Part shown: positions 7,825-16,212 of the stretch, in pieces
Layout of the letters: each line of letters starts with the position of its first letter
Position numbering within the stretch: the first letter of the stretch is position 1
Origin: Rhodospirillales bacterium
GTDB lineage: Bacteria > Pseudomonadota > Alphaproteobacteria > Micavibrionales > Micavibrionaceae
Length of the DNA stretch: 64,000 bases
NCBI GenBank assembly: GCA_020638285.1
Contig: JACKIV010000001.1
Coordinates: 372,001-436,000, forward strand
Direction: 5' to 3'
The notes under the pieces: generated by a model
Seen by the model: only the letters and a program-made list of their open reading frames with translations
What the model was told of the DNA's origin: nothing
Databases searched by the model: none
Position numbers and translations under genes: made by a program

Positions 7825-9075
7825 ATGCTTGGGTTCCTGATCGAAAAAATCATGCCGTTTTTCCAGCTCGACAGACGGATTTATGTCGGGGCGTCGTCTT
7901 TGATGGCCTTGCGCGGCCTTCAGATGGCGATGTCTTTTGCCACGATGTATGTCTTGACGCGGTCTTTGAGCAAGAATGATTTCGGGGAATATCAGTTTGT
8001 CTTGAGCGTTGCCGGGACCATGACGATTTTCTGCCTGACGGGGTTGGGCGATTCCGTCATGCAGGCGCAGGCGCGCGGGGATACCAAAGCCTATACGAAA
8101 GCGCGCACCCTGTCCTTTCTGGCCGCATGGGCTGGAAGCGCAATCATGGTTGTGATGGCGCTGTGGTTCGCGGCGCAGGGCGAGGAAAATATTGCCGTTG
8201 GTCTTGTCCTTGCCGCATTGCTTGCGCCCTTTGCGAACGGCCTGACCTTGTGGAAAAACATCCTTGCGGGGACACAGAAATTCCCGCGTCTGGCGCGGCT
8301 GGAAGGGGTCAATTCGATCGTCTTGACGGCTTTGATGGTTGCGGTTTGCCTGATCTGGCCGGGAAATTTTTATCTTCCCGTTTTGCTCGTGATGGCCATT
8401 CCTGCGGCGCAGAATATCTATCAGACACTCGCGCACAAGACGCCGCCGCCCGGTGAGCCCATCGCCCGGATGCTTCACGATCCTTATGTCGCCTATGGGC
8501 TCAAGCTGTCCCTTTATGGTGTGATCGGGACCGTGGGAATGTATCTTGACCGGATTTTGCTGTTCTTTTTCCTTTCGCCAGAGGTTCTGGCCGTTTACGT
8601 CGTCGCCGAGAAAATCACGTCTTTGTGCGCGACTGCGGTCAAGGATGTGGCTGCCATTCTGGCTCCGCGTTTTGCGGTTCAAAAACATTATACAGCTCGG
8701 TTGAATGCAGCTTTTACGGTTTTCGCGGTCCTTTTTGGCCTGGCGATTGTCTTTCTGGCGGTTGTGATCGTGCCGATCGTCATTCCGCTGCTTTTTGGCT
8801 CGAAATATGAGGACTCCATCCTCTATACGCAGGTTCTGGTCGGGTCTGTGGCCATCGGAAACATTGCCGTTCTCAAGATGCGGTTTATCCAGTCGCGTCT
8901 GGACGATCGCGCCATGCGGCATATCAGCATCTGGATGAACGTGCTGCGGGTCGGGGCGTCTTTGGCGCTCGTGCCGTTTTTTGGAATCTGGGGCGCGATC
9001 GGGTCGGCCTATATTTTCCGGACCGGAACGGCGATTCTGACGGATCGGCAGATTCGCAATCACCAGCCCCCGTGA
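7825..9075 (+). CDS. Wzx-like polysaccharide flippase (MATE/MVF superfamily)
   Basis: The 416-residue protein is very hydrophobic, with about 12 predicted membrane helices. The N-terminus SSLMALRGLQMAMSF and the following LTRSLSKNDFGEYQF are typical of oligosaccharide flippases (Polysacc_synt). Such proteins move undecaprenyl-linked repeat units to the periplasm. It follows the GT2-FkbM gene by seven bases and converges with a methyltransferase gene, leaving six bases between stops. With the O-antigen ligase-like gene at 2.2 kb it gives the locus an export route, though a separate polymerase is not visible. Confidence 0.87.
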   Translation: MLGFLIEKIMPFFQLDRRIYVGASSLMALRGLQMAMSFATMYVLTRSLSKNDFGEYQFVLSVAGTMTIFCLTGLGDSVMQAQARGDTKAYTKARTLSFLAAWAGSAIMVVMALWFAAQGEENIAVGLVLAALLAPFANGLTLWKNILAGTQKFPRLARLEGVNSIVLTALMVAVCLIWPGNFYLPVLLVMAIPAAQNIYQTLAHKTPPPGEPIARMLHDPYVAYGLKLSLYGVIGTVGMYLDRILLFFFLSPEVLAVYVVAEKITSLCATAVKDVAAILAPRFAVQKHYTARLNAAFTVFAVLFGLAIVFLAVVIVPIVIPLLFGSKYEDSILYTQVLVGSVAIGNIAVLKMRFIQSRLDDRAMRHISIWMNVLRVGASLALVPFFGIWGAIGSAYIFRTGTAILTDRQIRNHQPP

Positions 9076-9081
9076 AGGGTT

Positions 9082-9792
9082 TTACGCTTTCCGGACGACC
9101 ATCACGTAATTCGCGGTCCAGTTTCGGCGCGAGGCAGCCACGTCTTTCTTCATCGCCCTCAAGGCCGCGCCCTCCAGTTCGTGCAGGGCGCGAAAGATCC
9201 ATTTAACAAGGCCGGACAGCGCCCGGACCAGAAAAATTTTCCGGACAAGGCCGCGGTCGAAGGTCTGAAGATAAAGCCCCGCCCAAAGGCCGCAAAGATA
9301 CCAGAATCCACCGATCCGGCGGACGTCCAGAATCTCGAATCCCCGTTCCCGCAACAGGGCGTTCATCCCGAATTCCGTATAGCGAAAGAAATCGCGCGGG
9401 GCGGCGTGCATCGGATACAGGAACGGAAAAGACAGAAACATCACGCCGCCGGGTTTGAGGATCCGGCGCGCTTCCGACAGAGCATCCTGTGGCCGTTCCA
9501 GATGTTCCATCACCTGACAGGAAATCACGGCGTCCACCGTTTCGGCGGAAACCGGAACGTCGTATGCGCTCCCCACCAGGTCAATCAGGGCGGGATCGTA
9601 AAAACCATCGGCGATGTCCACGCCGGTATAGACCGCGCCGAGCGCCTCTACCGGCGCCTTGAACGGGCGCGCGCCGCACCCGATGTCATAAACCGTCTGC
9701 CCGGCCTTGAGCCACGTCTTGAACTGCCCGGCAGAGACGCTCCGCACATCCCGGCGCAGGTTGATCGGATCAAGGAGAAAATCAAAACGCAT
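9082..9792 (-). CDS. Class I SAM-dependent methyltransferase (Methyltransf_11 type)
   Basis: The 236-residue protein has a clear SAM-binding fold: VYDIGCGARPFK (motif I), YTGVDIADG (motif II), VDAVISCQVMEHLERP (motif IV/post I) and LKPGGVMFLSFPFLYP. The tail after residue 150 is basic and partly hydrophobic. The open frame extends to 9882, but MRFDFLLDP at 9792 is the likelier start. It is the only minus-strand gene in the 5.6-14.8 kb glycan block, so it is transcribed apart. A sugar or lipid-linked sugar is a plausible substrate; none can be named. Confidence 0.83.
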   Translation of the reverse strand: MRFDFLLDPINLRRDVRSVSAGQFKTWLKAGQTVYDIGCGARPFKAPVEALGAVYTGVDIADGFYDPALIDLVGSAYDVPVSAETVDAVISCQVMEHLERPQDALSEARRILKPGGVMFLSFPFLYPMHAAPRDFFRYTEFGMNALLRERGFEILDVRRIGGFWYLCGLWAGLYLQTFDRGLVRKIFLVRALSGLVKWIFRALHELEGAALRAMKKDVAASRRNWTANYVMVVRKA

Positions 9793-9926
9793 CGCGCACG
9801 TCCATTTCCTTATCAGGCAATCCGGCCCGGCAAAACCGATGAACGCTATATCTACCGTTCCTTGCGATTCCGGGTCAATCATTCTAAAGTCTCACGCGGT
9901 GTTTTCTTTTCACAAGGGGTTTTTGA

Positions 9927-10628
9927 ATGTCTGCGCAATCTGCCCAAGTGCCAGAGTTTTCCAACGATATGCGCGTGCGCAACGAAAGCCTCAAACGCCT
10001 TGTTTCAAGGGCCGTGATCGACACGTCTTATTGCTATGACACGGAACGGCTGCTGGATGAAAAAATCGGAGAGATGGCCCGGCTTTGCACGCATGTTCTG
10101 GATTTCGGGAAATCCTCGCGCGAGCGATTCGGCCTGTTCGCGCCGGGGCAGATTGAAACCGCCGATATCAATGCCTTTGAAGGATATCCGGACTATCTGT
10201 GCGATATCTGCGATCGTTCAACCCTTCCCGCCCGGACGTATGACGGGATTATCTGCAATGCCATTCTGGAGCATGTCTATGATCCGTTTTCGGCGGTGGC
10301 GAACATGCATGCGCTTTTGAGACAGGGCGGAATTTGTCTGAGTTATGTGCCGTATCTGTATCGCTATCACGCGCCGGACGATCTGATGTATCAGGATTAT
10401 TACCGTTACTCGCGGGATGGAATCGCCTGGCTGTTCCGGGATTTCTCGGAACTGACCCTCTACAGCGTCCGGGGGCGGACCTCTACGGCGCTCAATAATG
10501 CTTTCAAATTCTGGAAACGATCGGTGGAGACGCGCTTTCCGGGAGCCAACCGGTTTGTAGACCGGGTGTTTGGCGGTGCGTACGATCCGCTTCAGACAAG
10601 CGGCTATGTGATCCGGGCAGTTAAATAA
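9927..10628 (+). CDS. SAM-dependent methyltransferase-like protein in glycan locus
   Basis: The protein has 233 residues and a methyltransferase-like core. It starts with HVLDFGKSSRERFG in place of the usual GxGxG loop, then ETADINAF (acidic strand 2), YDGIICNAILEHVYDP and LLRQGGICLSYVPYLY. The degenerate motif I means it may bind SAM weakly or differently. The stop overlaps the start of the next GT2 gene (TAATG), so the two are coupled. It is related in pattern to the convergent methyltransferase at 9.1 kb, sharing the PYLY/PFLY and D-x3-Y-x2-Y region. Confidence 0.75.
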   Translation: MSAQSAQVPEFSNDMRVRNESLKRLVSRAVIDTSYCYDTERLLDEKIGEMARLCTHVLDFGKSSRERFGLFAPGQIETADINAFEGYPDYLCDICDRSTLPARTYDGIICNAILEHVYDPFSAVANMHALLRQGGICLSYVPYLYRYHAPDDLMYQDYYRYSRDGIAWLFRDFSELTLYSVRGRTSTALNNAFKFWKRSVETRFPGANRFVDRVFGGAYDPLQTSGYVIRAVK

Positions 10629-11593
10629 TGCGGGTGTCCATCGGCATGACGGCGTTCAATGCGGCGGGCAGTCTTCCCCGCGCGGTGGACTCGGCTCTGG
10701 CGCAGGACTGGCCGGACATCGAAATCCTGATTGTGGATGATGTGTCTGAGGACGAAACGGCGCAGATTCTGGAAGGGCTCGCCCACGCGCATCCGGACCG
10801 GATTCGCGTTTTTCGGAATACGGAGAATCTGGGGGTTGCCGGATGCCGGAACGTCCTGATTCGTCAGGCGCGCGGAGATTTTCTGACATTTTTTGATGAC
10901 GACGATATCAGCGCGCCGAATCGAATCTCTCGGCAGGTGCAAAGGATTCTGGATTACGAGCGGGATTTTGCGGGCGGCGCGCCCGTTATCTGTCACACGG
11001 CCCGCCGCCAGACCTATCCCGATGGCCATGAGCGGGTGGAGCCGACTTTGGGCGCGCGGGAGGGGTGCCTTGCGCCGCATGGCCCGGACGTGGCGGCGCA
11101 TATTCTTTTTAATTACCCCTTGCCCGGGGACGATTACGGGTCCATGGCGACCTGTTCCCAGATGGCGCGGCGGTCGGTCTATGAGTCCATCGGCGGCTTT
11201 GACCCTGATTTCCGGCGCTCCAGCGATACGGAGCTGAACATCCGTCTGGCGCGCACGGGTGCGCATTTCGTGGGAATCTCCGATCCTCTGGTCCACCAGA
11301 TCATGACCTATGGCACGGACAAGCGCATTCTGGCCGAGCGGCTCTATGCCTTGAAATTCTATGACAAGCATGCGGATTTCCTCCGGGCGCGCGGACGCGG
11401 GGATTTCGATCGGGCGTGGCTTGGCGTGAAATATGATTATCTTCAGGGATTTAATGTGCGGTTTTTAACGGGCATGATAAAGTTATTTGTGCGTCATCCC
11501 GTTCTGACGATGCGAAGAATCCTTCGCGCCTTGCCGCACTTCGGATATAATCGGGTCTTTCGAAACTTTCATCGTCCGGGGAAATCGTCATGA
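10628..11593 (+). CDS. GT2 glycosyltransferase, paralog 2
   Basis: The 321-residue enzyme has a GT-A N-terminal domain: RVSIGMTAFNAAGS, IEILIVDDVSEDETAQ and FFDDDDISAPNR. The region around FDPDFRRSSDTELNIRLA is the acceptor-side motif. The C-terminal 90 residues (YALKFYDKHADFL onward) match the two other GT2 proteins of the locus in order and spacing. It transfers a sugar from an NDP donor to the growing lipid-linked glycan; donor and linkage cannot be read from sequence. Its ATG overlaps the preceding stop by one base, and its stop overlaps the next gene (ATGA). Confidence 0.9.
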   Translation: MRVSIGMTAFNAAGSLPRAVDSALAQDWPDIEILIVDDVSEDETAQILEGLAHAHPDRIRVFRNTENLGVAGCRNVLIRQARGDFLTFFDDDDISAPNRISRQVQRILDYERDFAGGAPVICHTARRQTYPDGHERVEPTLGAREGCLAPHGPDVAAHILFNYPLPGDDYGSMATCSQMARRSVYESIGGFDPDFRRSSDTELNIRLARTGAHFVGISDPLVHQIMTYGTDKRILAERLYALKFYDKHADFLRARGRGDFDRAWLGVKYDYLQGFNVRFLTGMIKLFVRHPVLTMRRILRALPHFGYNRVFRNFHRPGKSS

Positions 11594-12558
11594 CCGTTGC
11601 CGGAGCCGTACCCCTCGTCACCATTGGACTGTCCTGTTACAACGCCGCCGATACCATCGTGCGTGCGATTGATGGCGCGGCGCGACAGGACTGGCCAAAT
11701 CTTGAAATCGTCATCGTCGACGATGGCTCAAAGGATGAGTCTGTGTCTCTTGTCCGGCGGCGGATTGAAACTGATCCCCGGTGCCGCCTGATTGTGCATG
11801 CGCAAAACAGGGGCTTTCCCGGCGCGCTCAATACCCTCATCGAGCAGGCCAAAGGCGCGTTTATCGCCGTTTTTGACGACGACGACGAAAGCCGCCCGGA
11901 TCGGGTGCGGGTTCAGGTGGAAAAAATTCTGGCTTATGAGAAAGAAACAGGCGCGGAACTGGTGGCCTGTTATGCTTCGGGTGTGCGGCGGTATGAAAAC
12001 GGACACGAGGTTTTGTTCGATGCCATCGGATCCCGCCCGCGCGTTCCAGTGGGACAGGATATTGTGAATTACCATCTGTATATGGACCGTGACGAGGGTG
12101 TTTTTTATGGGGCCGGAACCCCAAGCTGCGCCCTGATGGCCCGAAAGGAAACGTTTCTGGCTGTGGGGCCGTACGACCTGAATTTGCCGCGCAAGGAAGA
12201 TTGCGATTTCGCGGTGCGTCTGGGTCTGAAAGGCGGGCATTTCATCGGATGCCCGGAGCGGATTGTCACCCAATATGCCTCGGACGGGCAGGATAAAAGG
12301 CCGGAAATGGCCTATCAGGGCGCCCGCGCCTTTATCGAAAAATACCGGACCCTTCTGGAACAGGCCGGGCGGTATGACTATGCTCTGGCCTGGGCAAAGA
12401 TGCGATATTATCATTTTCAGGGAAGGCCCTTTCACGCGCTGGGTCAGGCTGCAAATCTTGTTCTGCGTCATCCCCGTTTGACGTCTGCACGTTTGCTGCG
12501 CGCTGCTCCTGCGCGGCTGCATCACGAATGGAACATCCGCCGGAAAAAGGGGGCGTGA
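11590..12558 (+). CDS. GT2 glycosyltransferase, paralog 3
   Basis: The 322-residue protein repeats the architecture of its neighbour: LVTIGLSCYNAADT, LEIVIVDDGSKDES, the metal site VFDDDDESRPDR, and the same kind of C-terminal tail ending in a basic helix. It is closer to the GT2 half of the 6.1 kb fusion in the DDDDESRPDR/DDDDESAPAR block. The ATG overlaps the stop of paralog 2 by four bases, and the GT4 gene follows eight bases later. It probably adds one residue of the repeat unit. Confidence 0.9.
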   Translation: MTVAGAVPLVTIGLSCYNAADTIVRAIDGAARQDWPNLEIVIVDDGSKDESVSLVRRRIETDPRCRLIVHAQNRGFPGALNTLIEQAKGAFIAVFDDDDESRPDRVRVQVEKILAYEKETGAELVACYASGVRRYENGHEVLFDAIGSRPRVPVGQDIVNYHLYMDRDEGVFYGAGTPSCALMARKETFLAVGPYDLNLPRKEDCDFAVRLGLKGGHFIGCPERIVTQYASDGQDKRPEMAYQGARAFIEKYRTLLEQAGRYDYALAWAKMRYYHFQGRPFHALGQAANLVLRHPRLTSARLLRAAPARLHHEWNIRRKKGA

Positions 12559-12566
12559 GGCTCTCG

Positions 12567-13685
12567 ATGCGGATTTTGTTCGTCTGTCGGCGGTTTGACA
12601 ATGTCGCAGGGGGGGTGGAGCGCATGGCGACGACCCTGATGAACGGGATGCAGGCGCGCGGGCATGAGGTGTCTTTGCTGACGTGGGATTCTTCGCCTGA
12701 TGCCCGGTCTTTCTACCCGATGGATTCGGCGATTGTCTGGCATAAAATCGCGATGGGCGATCCGGCGCGCAAAGCCGGGTGGTGGTTGAGGATCAAACGC
12801 GCCCTCAAGGTCCGCGCCTTGTTGCGGGATGTGAAGCCCGATGTCGTTCTGGCTTTTCAGGACGGGCCTTTTATGGCGATTCGCCTGTTCGGTATGGGGA
12901 TGGGGATTCCAATGATCGCGGCGGAGCGCAATTCGCCGTTTCGTCATGCGCAGATCAAATCTTTCCCGCCCTTTGCGGTGTCATGTCAGATGATGCGACT
13001 GGCCACAGCGATAACGGTTCAGTTTGAGCGCTATCGGACGGGGTATCCGTCTTTTCTGCACCGCAAAATTGTGAGCATTCCCAATCATGTCGCCCCGGCG
13101 CGGCGGGTTGCCGATCCGGCGGGGGCGGGGCAAGCCCCAAAAATTCTGCTGGGTGTCGGGCGTTTGAGTTCCGAGAAGAATTTTCCGGCCCTAATTGAGG
13201 CGTTCTCCCGTCTGTCGGTCGAATTTCCGGACTGGGTTTTGCGGATCGTGGGTGAAGGCGCGCGGCGCGGGGACATCGAGGCTCAAATTTCGGCCTTGCC
13301 TCCAGAGGTGCGCGGGCGAATCGAGTTGACCGGAGCCTCAACGGACGTCCCGTCTTTTCTGTCCGCCGCGCATGTGTTCTGCATGCCGTCTTTGTGGGAG
13401 GGGTTCCCGAATGCGCTGGCCGAGGCGATGGCGCATGGTTTGCCCTGCGTGGGGTTTGAGTCCTGCGCCGGGGTGTCGGATTTGATCGCTCATGGGAAGA
13501 CGGGGCTTCTGGCGCCGGGAGATTTTTCGGTGGACTCTCTGGTGGATTCCTTGCGAAGTGCGATGGCGGATCCGGCTTTGCGCGTGTCTCTGGGCGCGGC
13601 GGCGCGCGAGGCTATGCGGGCCTATGAACCGGAGAGGGTTTTCGACCAGTGGGAAGCCCTGTTTTCCAAGGTCTGCGCCCGATGA
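12567..13685 (+). CDS. GT4 glycosyltransferase (GT-B), first of tandem pair
   Basis: The 372-residue protein has a GT-B fold. The N-terminal domain opens MRILFVCRRFDNVAGGVERM, where the GGVER loop is typical of GT4. The C-terminal domain has ILLGVGRLSSEKNFPALIEA, WVLRIVGEGARRG and the E-x7-E donor site in CMPSLWEGFPNALAEAMAHG. The frame is open from 12528, but that start would overlap the previous gene by 31 bases; ATG at 12567 fits better. Its stop overlaps the next GT4 start (ATGA). Confidence 0.92.
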   Translation: MRILFVCRRFDNVAGGVERMATTLMNGMQARGHEVSLLTWDSSPDARSFYPMDSAIVWHKIAMGDPARKAGWWLRIKRALKVRALLRDVKPDVVLAFQDGPFMAIRLFGMGMGIPMIAAERNSPFRHAQIKSFPPFAVSCQMMRLATAITVQFERYRTGYPSFLHRKIVSIPNHVAPARRVADPAGAGQAPKILLGVGRLSSEKNFPALIEAFSRLSVEFPDWVLRIVGEGARRGDIEAQISALPPEVRGRIELTGASTDVPSFLSAAHVFCMPSLWEGFPNALAEAMAHGLPCVGFESCAGVSDLIAHGKTGLLAPGDFSVDSLVDSLRSAMADPALRVSLGAAAREAMRAYEPERVFDQWEALFSKVCAR

Positions 13686-14776
13686 AGATCCTGTTTGCCA
13701 TCAAGCGCATGGAAGGTGCGGCGGGTGGAGCCGAACGTGTTTTTGCCTTGATTTCGAGCCGTCTGGCCGCGCGCGGCCATGATGTGGCGGTGCTGAGTTT
13801 CGACCCGCCGGGAACGGAGAGTTTTTATCCTCTTGCGCCGGGTATTCGCCGGATTTTTCTCCCCCTTGGCGATCCGTCCCGTCCGTCGCGGATGCGCGAT
13901 ATGGCGCGCCGGATTCCGGCCTTGCGCAGGGCGGTGCGTGCCGAATCGCCTGACCTTGTCATCGGGTTCATGCACAGCATGTTTGTGCCGATGGCGCTTG
14001 CGTTGTTTGGAACCGGGATTCCATTGATTGCGAGCGAACATATCGTTCCGGATCATTACCGCGCCCGGCGCGCGGAATTTATTTTGCTTGTTCTGGCGGC
14101 ATTCATCGCCCGGCGCATGACGGTGATTTCCGAATCCGTTCGGGGGCTTTATCCGGCTTTTTTGCGCCGGAAGATTTGTGTTGTTCCCAATCCGGTTGAA
14201 ACGGCTGCCTTTGCAGTGCCGGATCGAAAATCCTCACGGGTCATCCTTTCGGTCGGGCGGCTGGATCCGCAAAAAGATCAAACGCTTTTGATCGAGGCGT
14301 TTTCCATTCTGGCGGCGCGGCATCCGGAGTGGGCCTTGCGCATTGTGGGCGAGGGGGCTTTACGCTCTGTTCTGGAAGAAAGAATCGGGGCGGCAGGACT
14401 TGAGGGCCGGGTCCATCTGCCCGGAATCGTACGGGATATTGCCGGGGAGTATGCGCGCGCGGCGATTTTTGTTCTGCCTTCCCTGTATGAAAGCTTTGGT
14501 TTGACGAGCGCCGAGGCGATGGCTTCCGGTCTGCCTGTCATCGGATTTTCCGATTGTCCGGGGACGAATGAGCTGGTTGTTGATGGCGAAACCGGAATAT
14601 TGGTGCGCGTCCGCACGCCGGAGGCTCTGGCGCAGGCGATGGAATCCCTGATGCAGGATAGCGCTCTGTCTCGTCGTTATGGACAGGCCGGAGCGCAACG
14701 ATTAGGTGCGTTCGATCCGGAACGCATTACAACGATCTGGGAAAATCTGGTTGTCAGGATCGTCAATAAAGTCTGA
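13682..14776 (+). CDS. GT4 glycosyltransferase (GT-B), second of tandem pair
   Basis: The 364-residue protein is a paralog of the gene before it: MKILFAIKRMEGAAGGAERV, the GRLDPQKDQTLLIEAF strand-loop, LRIVGEGALRS and LPSLYESFGLTSAEAMASG with both donor-site glutamates. The ATG at 13682 overlaps the upstream stop by four bases. It ends the glycan locus; aroA converges on it with four bases between the stops. It may act on a nearby position of the same repeat unit. Confidence 0.92.
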   Translation: MKILFAIKRMEGAAGGAERVFALISSRLAARGHDVAVLSFDPPGTESFYPLAPGIRRIFLPLGDPSRPSRMRDMARRIPALRRAVRAESPDLVIGFMHSMFVPMALALFGTGIPLIASEHIVPDHYRARRAEFILLVLAAFIARRMTVISESVRGLYPAFLRRKICVVPNPVETAAFAVPDRKSSRVILSVGRLDPQKDQTLLIEAFSILAARHPEWALRIVGEGALRSVLEERIGAAGLEGRVHLPGIVRDIAGEYARAAIFVLPSLYESFGLTSAEAMASGLPVIGFSDCPGTNELVVDGETGILVRVRTPEALAQAMESLMQDSALSRRYGQAGAQRLGAFDPERITTIWENLVVRIVNKV

Positions 14777-14780
14777 GATC

Positions 14781-16145
14781 TCAATCTCGCGCCAGTAAAA
14801 TAGCGCCATCGACTGGCTCGATCTGTGCGCCCAGATCGTTCATCAGATCGACGAATCCCGGAAAACTTGTCGCAATCGGGCGGCTGTCGTCCACGGTGAC
14901 GGGCGAGTCCGCGACCATACCCAGAACCAGAAACGCCATGGCGATTCTGTGATCCAGATTCGTTTCGATATGGGCGCCGCCCGGCACAGATCCGCCTGTG
15001 CCGTGGATGGTCAGGGACTCCTGGCCTGCTTCGACCCGCACGCCGCACGCGCTCAAGCCCGATGCCACGGCGGCCAGACGGTCGCTTTCCTTGACGCGCA
15101 GCTCGGCCAGACCGGTCAGGCGTGTGATTCCGTTTGCGCAGGCCGCCGCGACGGCCAGAACCGGAATTTCGTCAATCATCGAGGGAACGCGATCCGGGGG
15201 GACATCCATACCGCGCAGCCCGCCGCCGCTCCGCACGACCAGATCGGCTACCCGCTCGCCGGAAGACACCCGTTCATGTTCAAAACGAATATCCGCGCCC
15301 ATTTCCCGCAAGGTTTCATAGACGCCGATCCGTGCCGGATTGACGCATAGACCGGGCAGACGAATTTCCGATCCTTCCACCAGAATTGCCGCGACCACCG
15401 GAAAGGCGGCAGAACTCGGGTCGGACGGAACGTCAACGGCGCAGCCTTCAAAACATTTCGGCCCCTCGATATGCACCGCGCGCGCGCCGCCCGACAGGTC
15501 CTCAATCACCACGTCCAGTCCGAAATGACGCAGCATGTTTTCAGTGTGGTCGCGAGTCGGGACAGGCTCGATCACGGTTGTTGTCCCTTGCGCGTTCAGC
15601 CCGGCGAGCAGAATCGCGGATTTGACCTGCGCCGACGGGACGGGCAGGCGGTACGATACGGGCGCGGCTTTTTCCGATCCCCGCACGCCCAATGGCAGCC
15701 GTCCGCCGTCTCGCGCCATAAACTGCGCGCCCATCTCGCCCAGGGGCGTCATGACCCGGCTCATGGGCCGTTTGAGAAGCGAGGAATCACCCGTGAAAAA
15801 GGCCGTAATCGGGTGTCCGGCGGCCAGTCCGATCAACAGGCGTGTGGAAGTTCCGCTGTTGCCCATGTCCAGAATCTCGGCGGGCTCACGCAGATTTCCC
15901 GTTCCGACCCCGTAAGCATGCCACAGTCCATCGTCGCTGCGGTGAATTCTTGCGCCAAAAGCCTTCATGGCGTGGGCGGTGTTGAGAACGTCCTCGCCTT
16001 CGAGCAGACCATGAATAATCGTCTCGCCAATGCCCAGTCCGCCCAGAATCAGGGCGCGATGCGAGATGGATTTGTCTCCGGGGATACGTGTCGCGCCGCT
16101 CAAAGGGCCGGACCGCGAGGATTTCAAAGGGACAGGATAGCGCAT
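14781..16145 (-). CDS. aroA: 3-phosphoshikimate 1-carboxyvinyltransferase (EPSP synthase), class II-like
   Basis: The enzyme joins phosphoenolpyruvate to shikimate 3-phosphate in the chorismate pathway. It has 454 residues. Catalytic features are visible: Lys in RIPGDKSISHRA, Arg in LLKRPMSRV, Asp in PSMIDEIPV and Glu in LRVKESDRL. The stretches RPMSRVMTPLGEMGAQ, QVKSAILLAGLN and EPVPTRDHTENML follow the class II (Agrobacterium CP4-like) pattern rather than E. coli. The PEP-site loop reads GNSGTSTRLL, with Gly where CP4 has Ala. It stands alone, without the cmk-rpsA neighbours common in relatives. Confidence 0.96.
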   Translation of the reverse strand: MRYPVPLKSSRSGPLSGATRIPGDKSISHRALILGGLGIGETIIHGLLEGEDVLNTAHAMKAFGARIHRSDDGLWHAYGVGTGNLREPAEILDMGNSGTSTRLLIGLAAGHPITAFFTGDSSLLKRPMSRVMTPLGEMGAQFMARDGGRLPLGVRGSEKAAPVSYRLPVPSAQVKSAILLAGLNAQGTTTVIEPVPTRDHTENMLRHFGLDVVIEDLSGGARAVHIEGPKCFEGCAVDVPSDPSSAAFPVVAAILVEGSEIRLPGLCVNPARIGVYETLREMGADIRFEHERVSSGERVADLVVRSGGGLRGMDVPPDRVPSMIDEIPVLAVAAACANGITRLTGLAELRVKESDRLAAVASGLSACGVRVEAGQESLTIHGTGGSVPGGAHIETNLDHRIAMAFLVLGMVADSPVTVDDSRPIATSFPGFVDLMNDLGAQIEPVDGAILLARD

Positions 16146-16212
16146 GCGTTTCTAGATACCCCGAAACCACGGGCGGAGACAAGAGCCTGTTTTGAAAATC
16201 GTCAAAACGGGA

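Noticed and set aside
7720..9063. A 447-codon minus-strand frame opposite the flippase
   Set aside because: No domain pattern, shadow composition, and the plus strand encodes a convincing membrane protein. The same applies to long antisense frames at 6483-7703 and 31728-32768.
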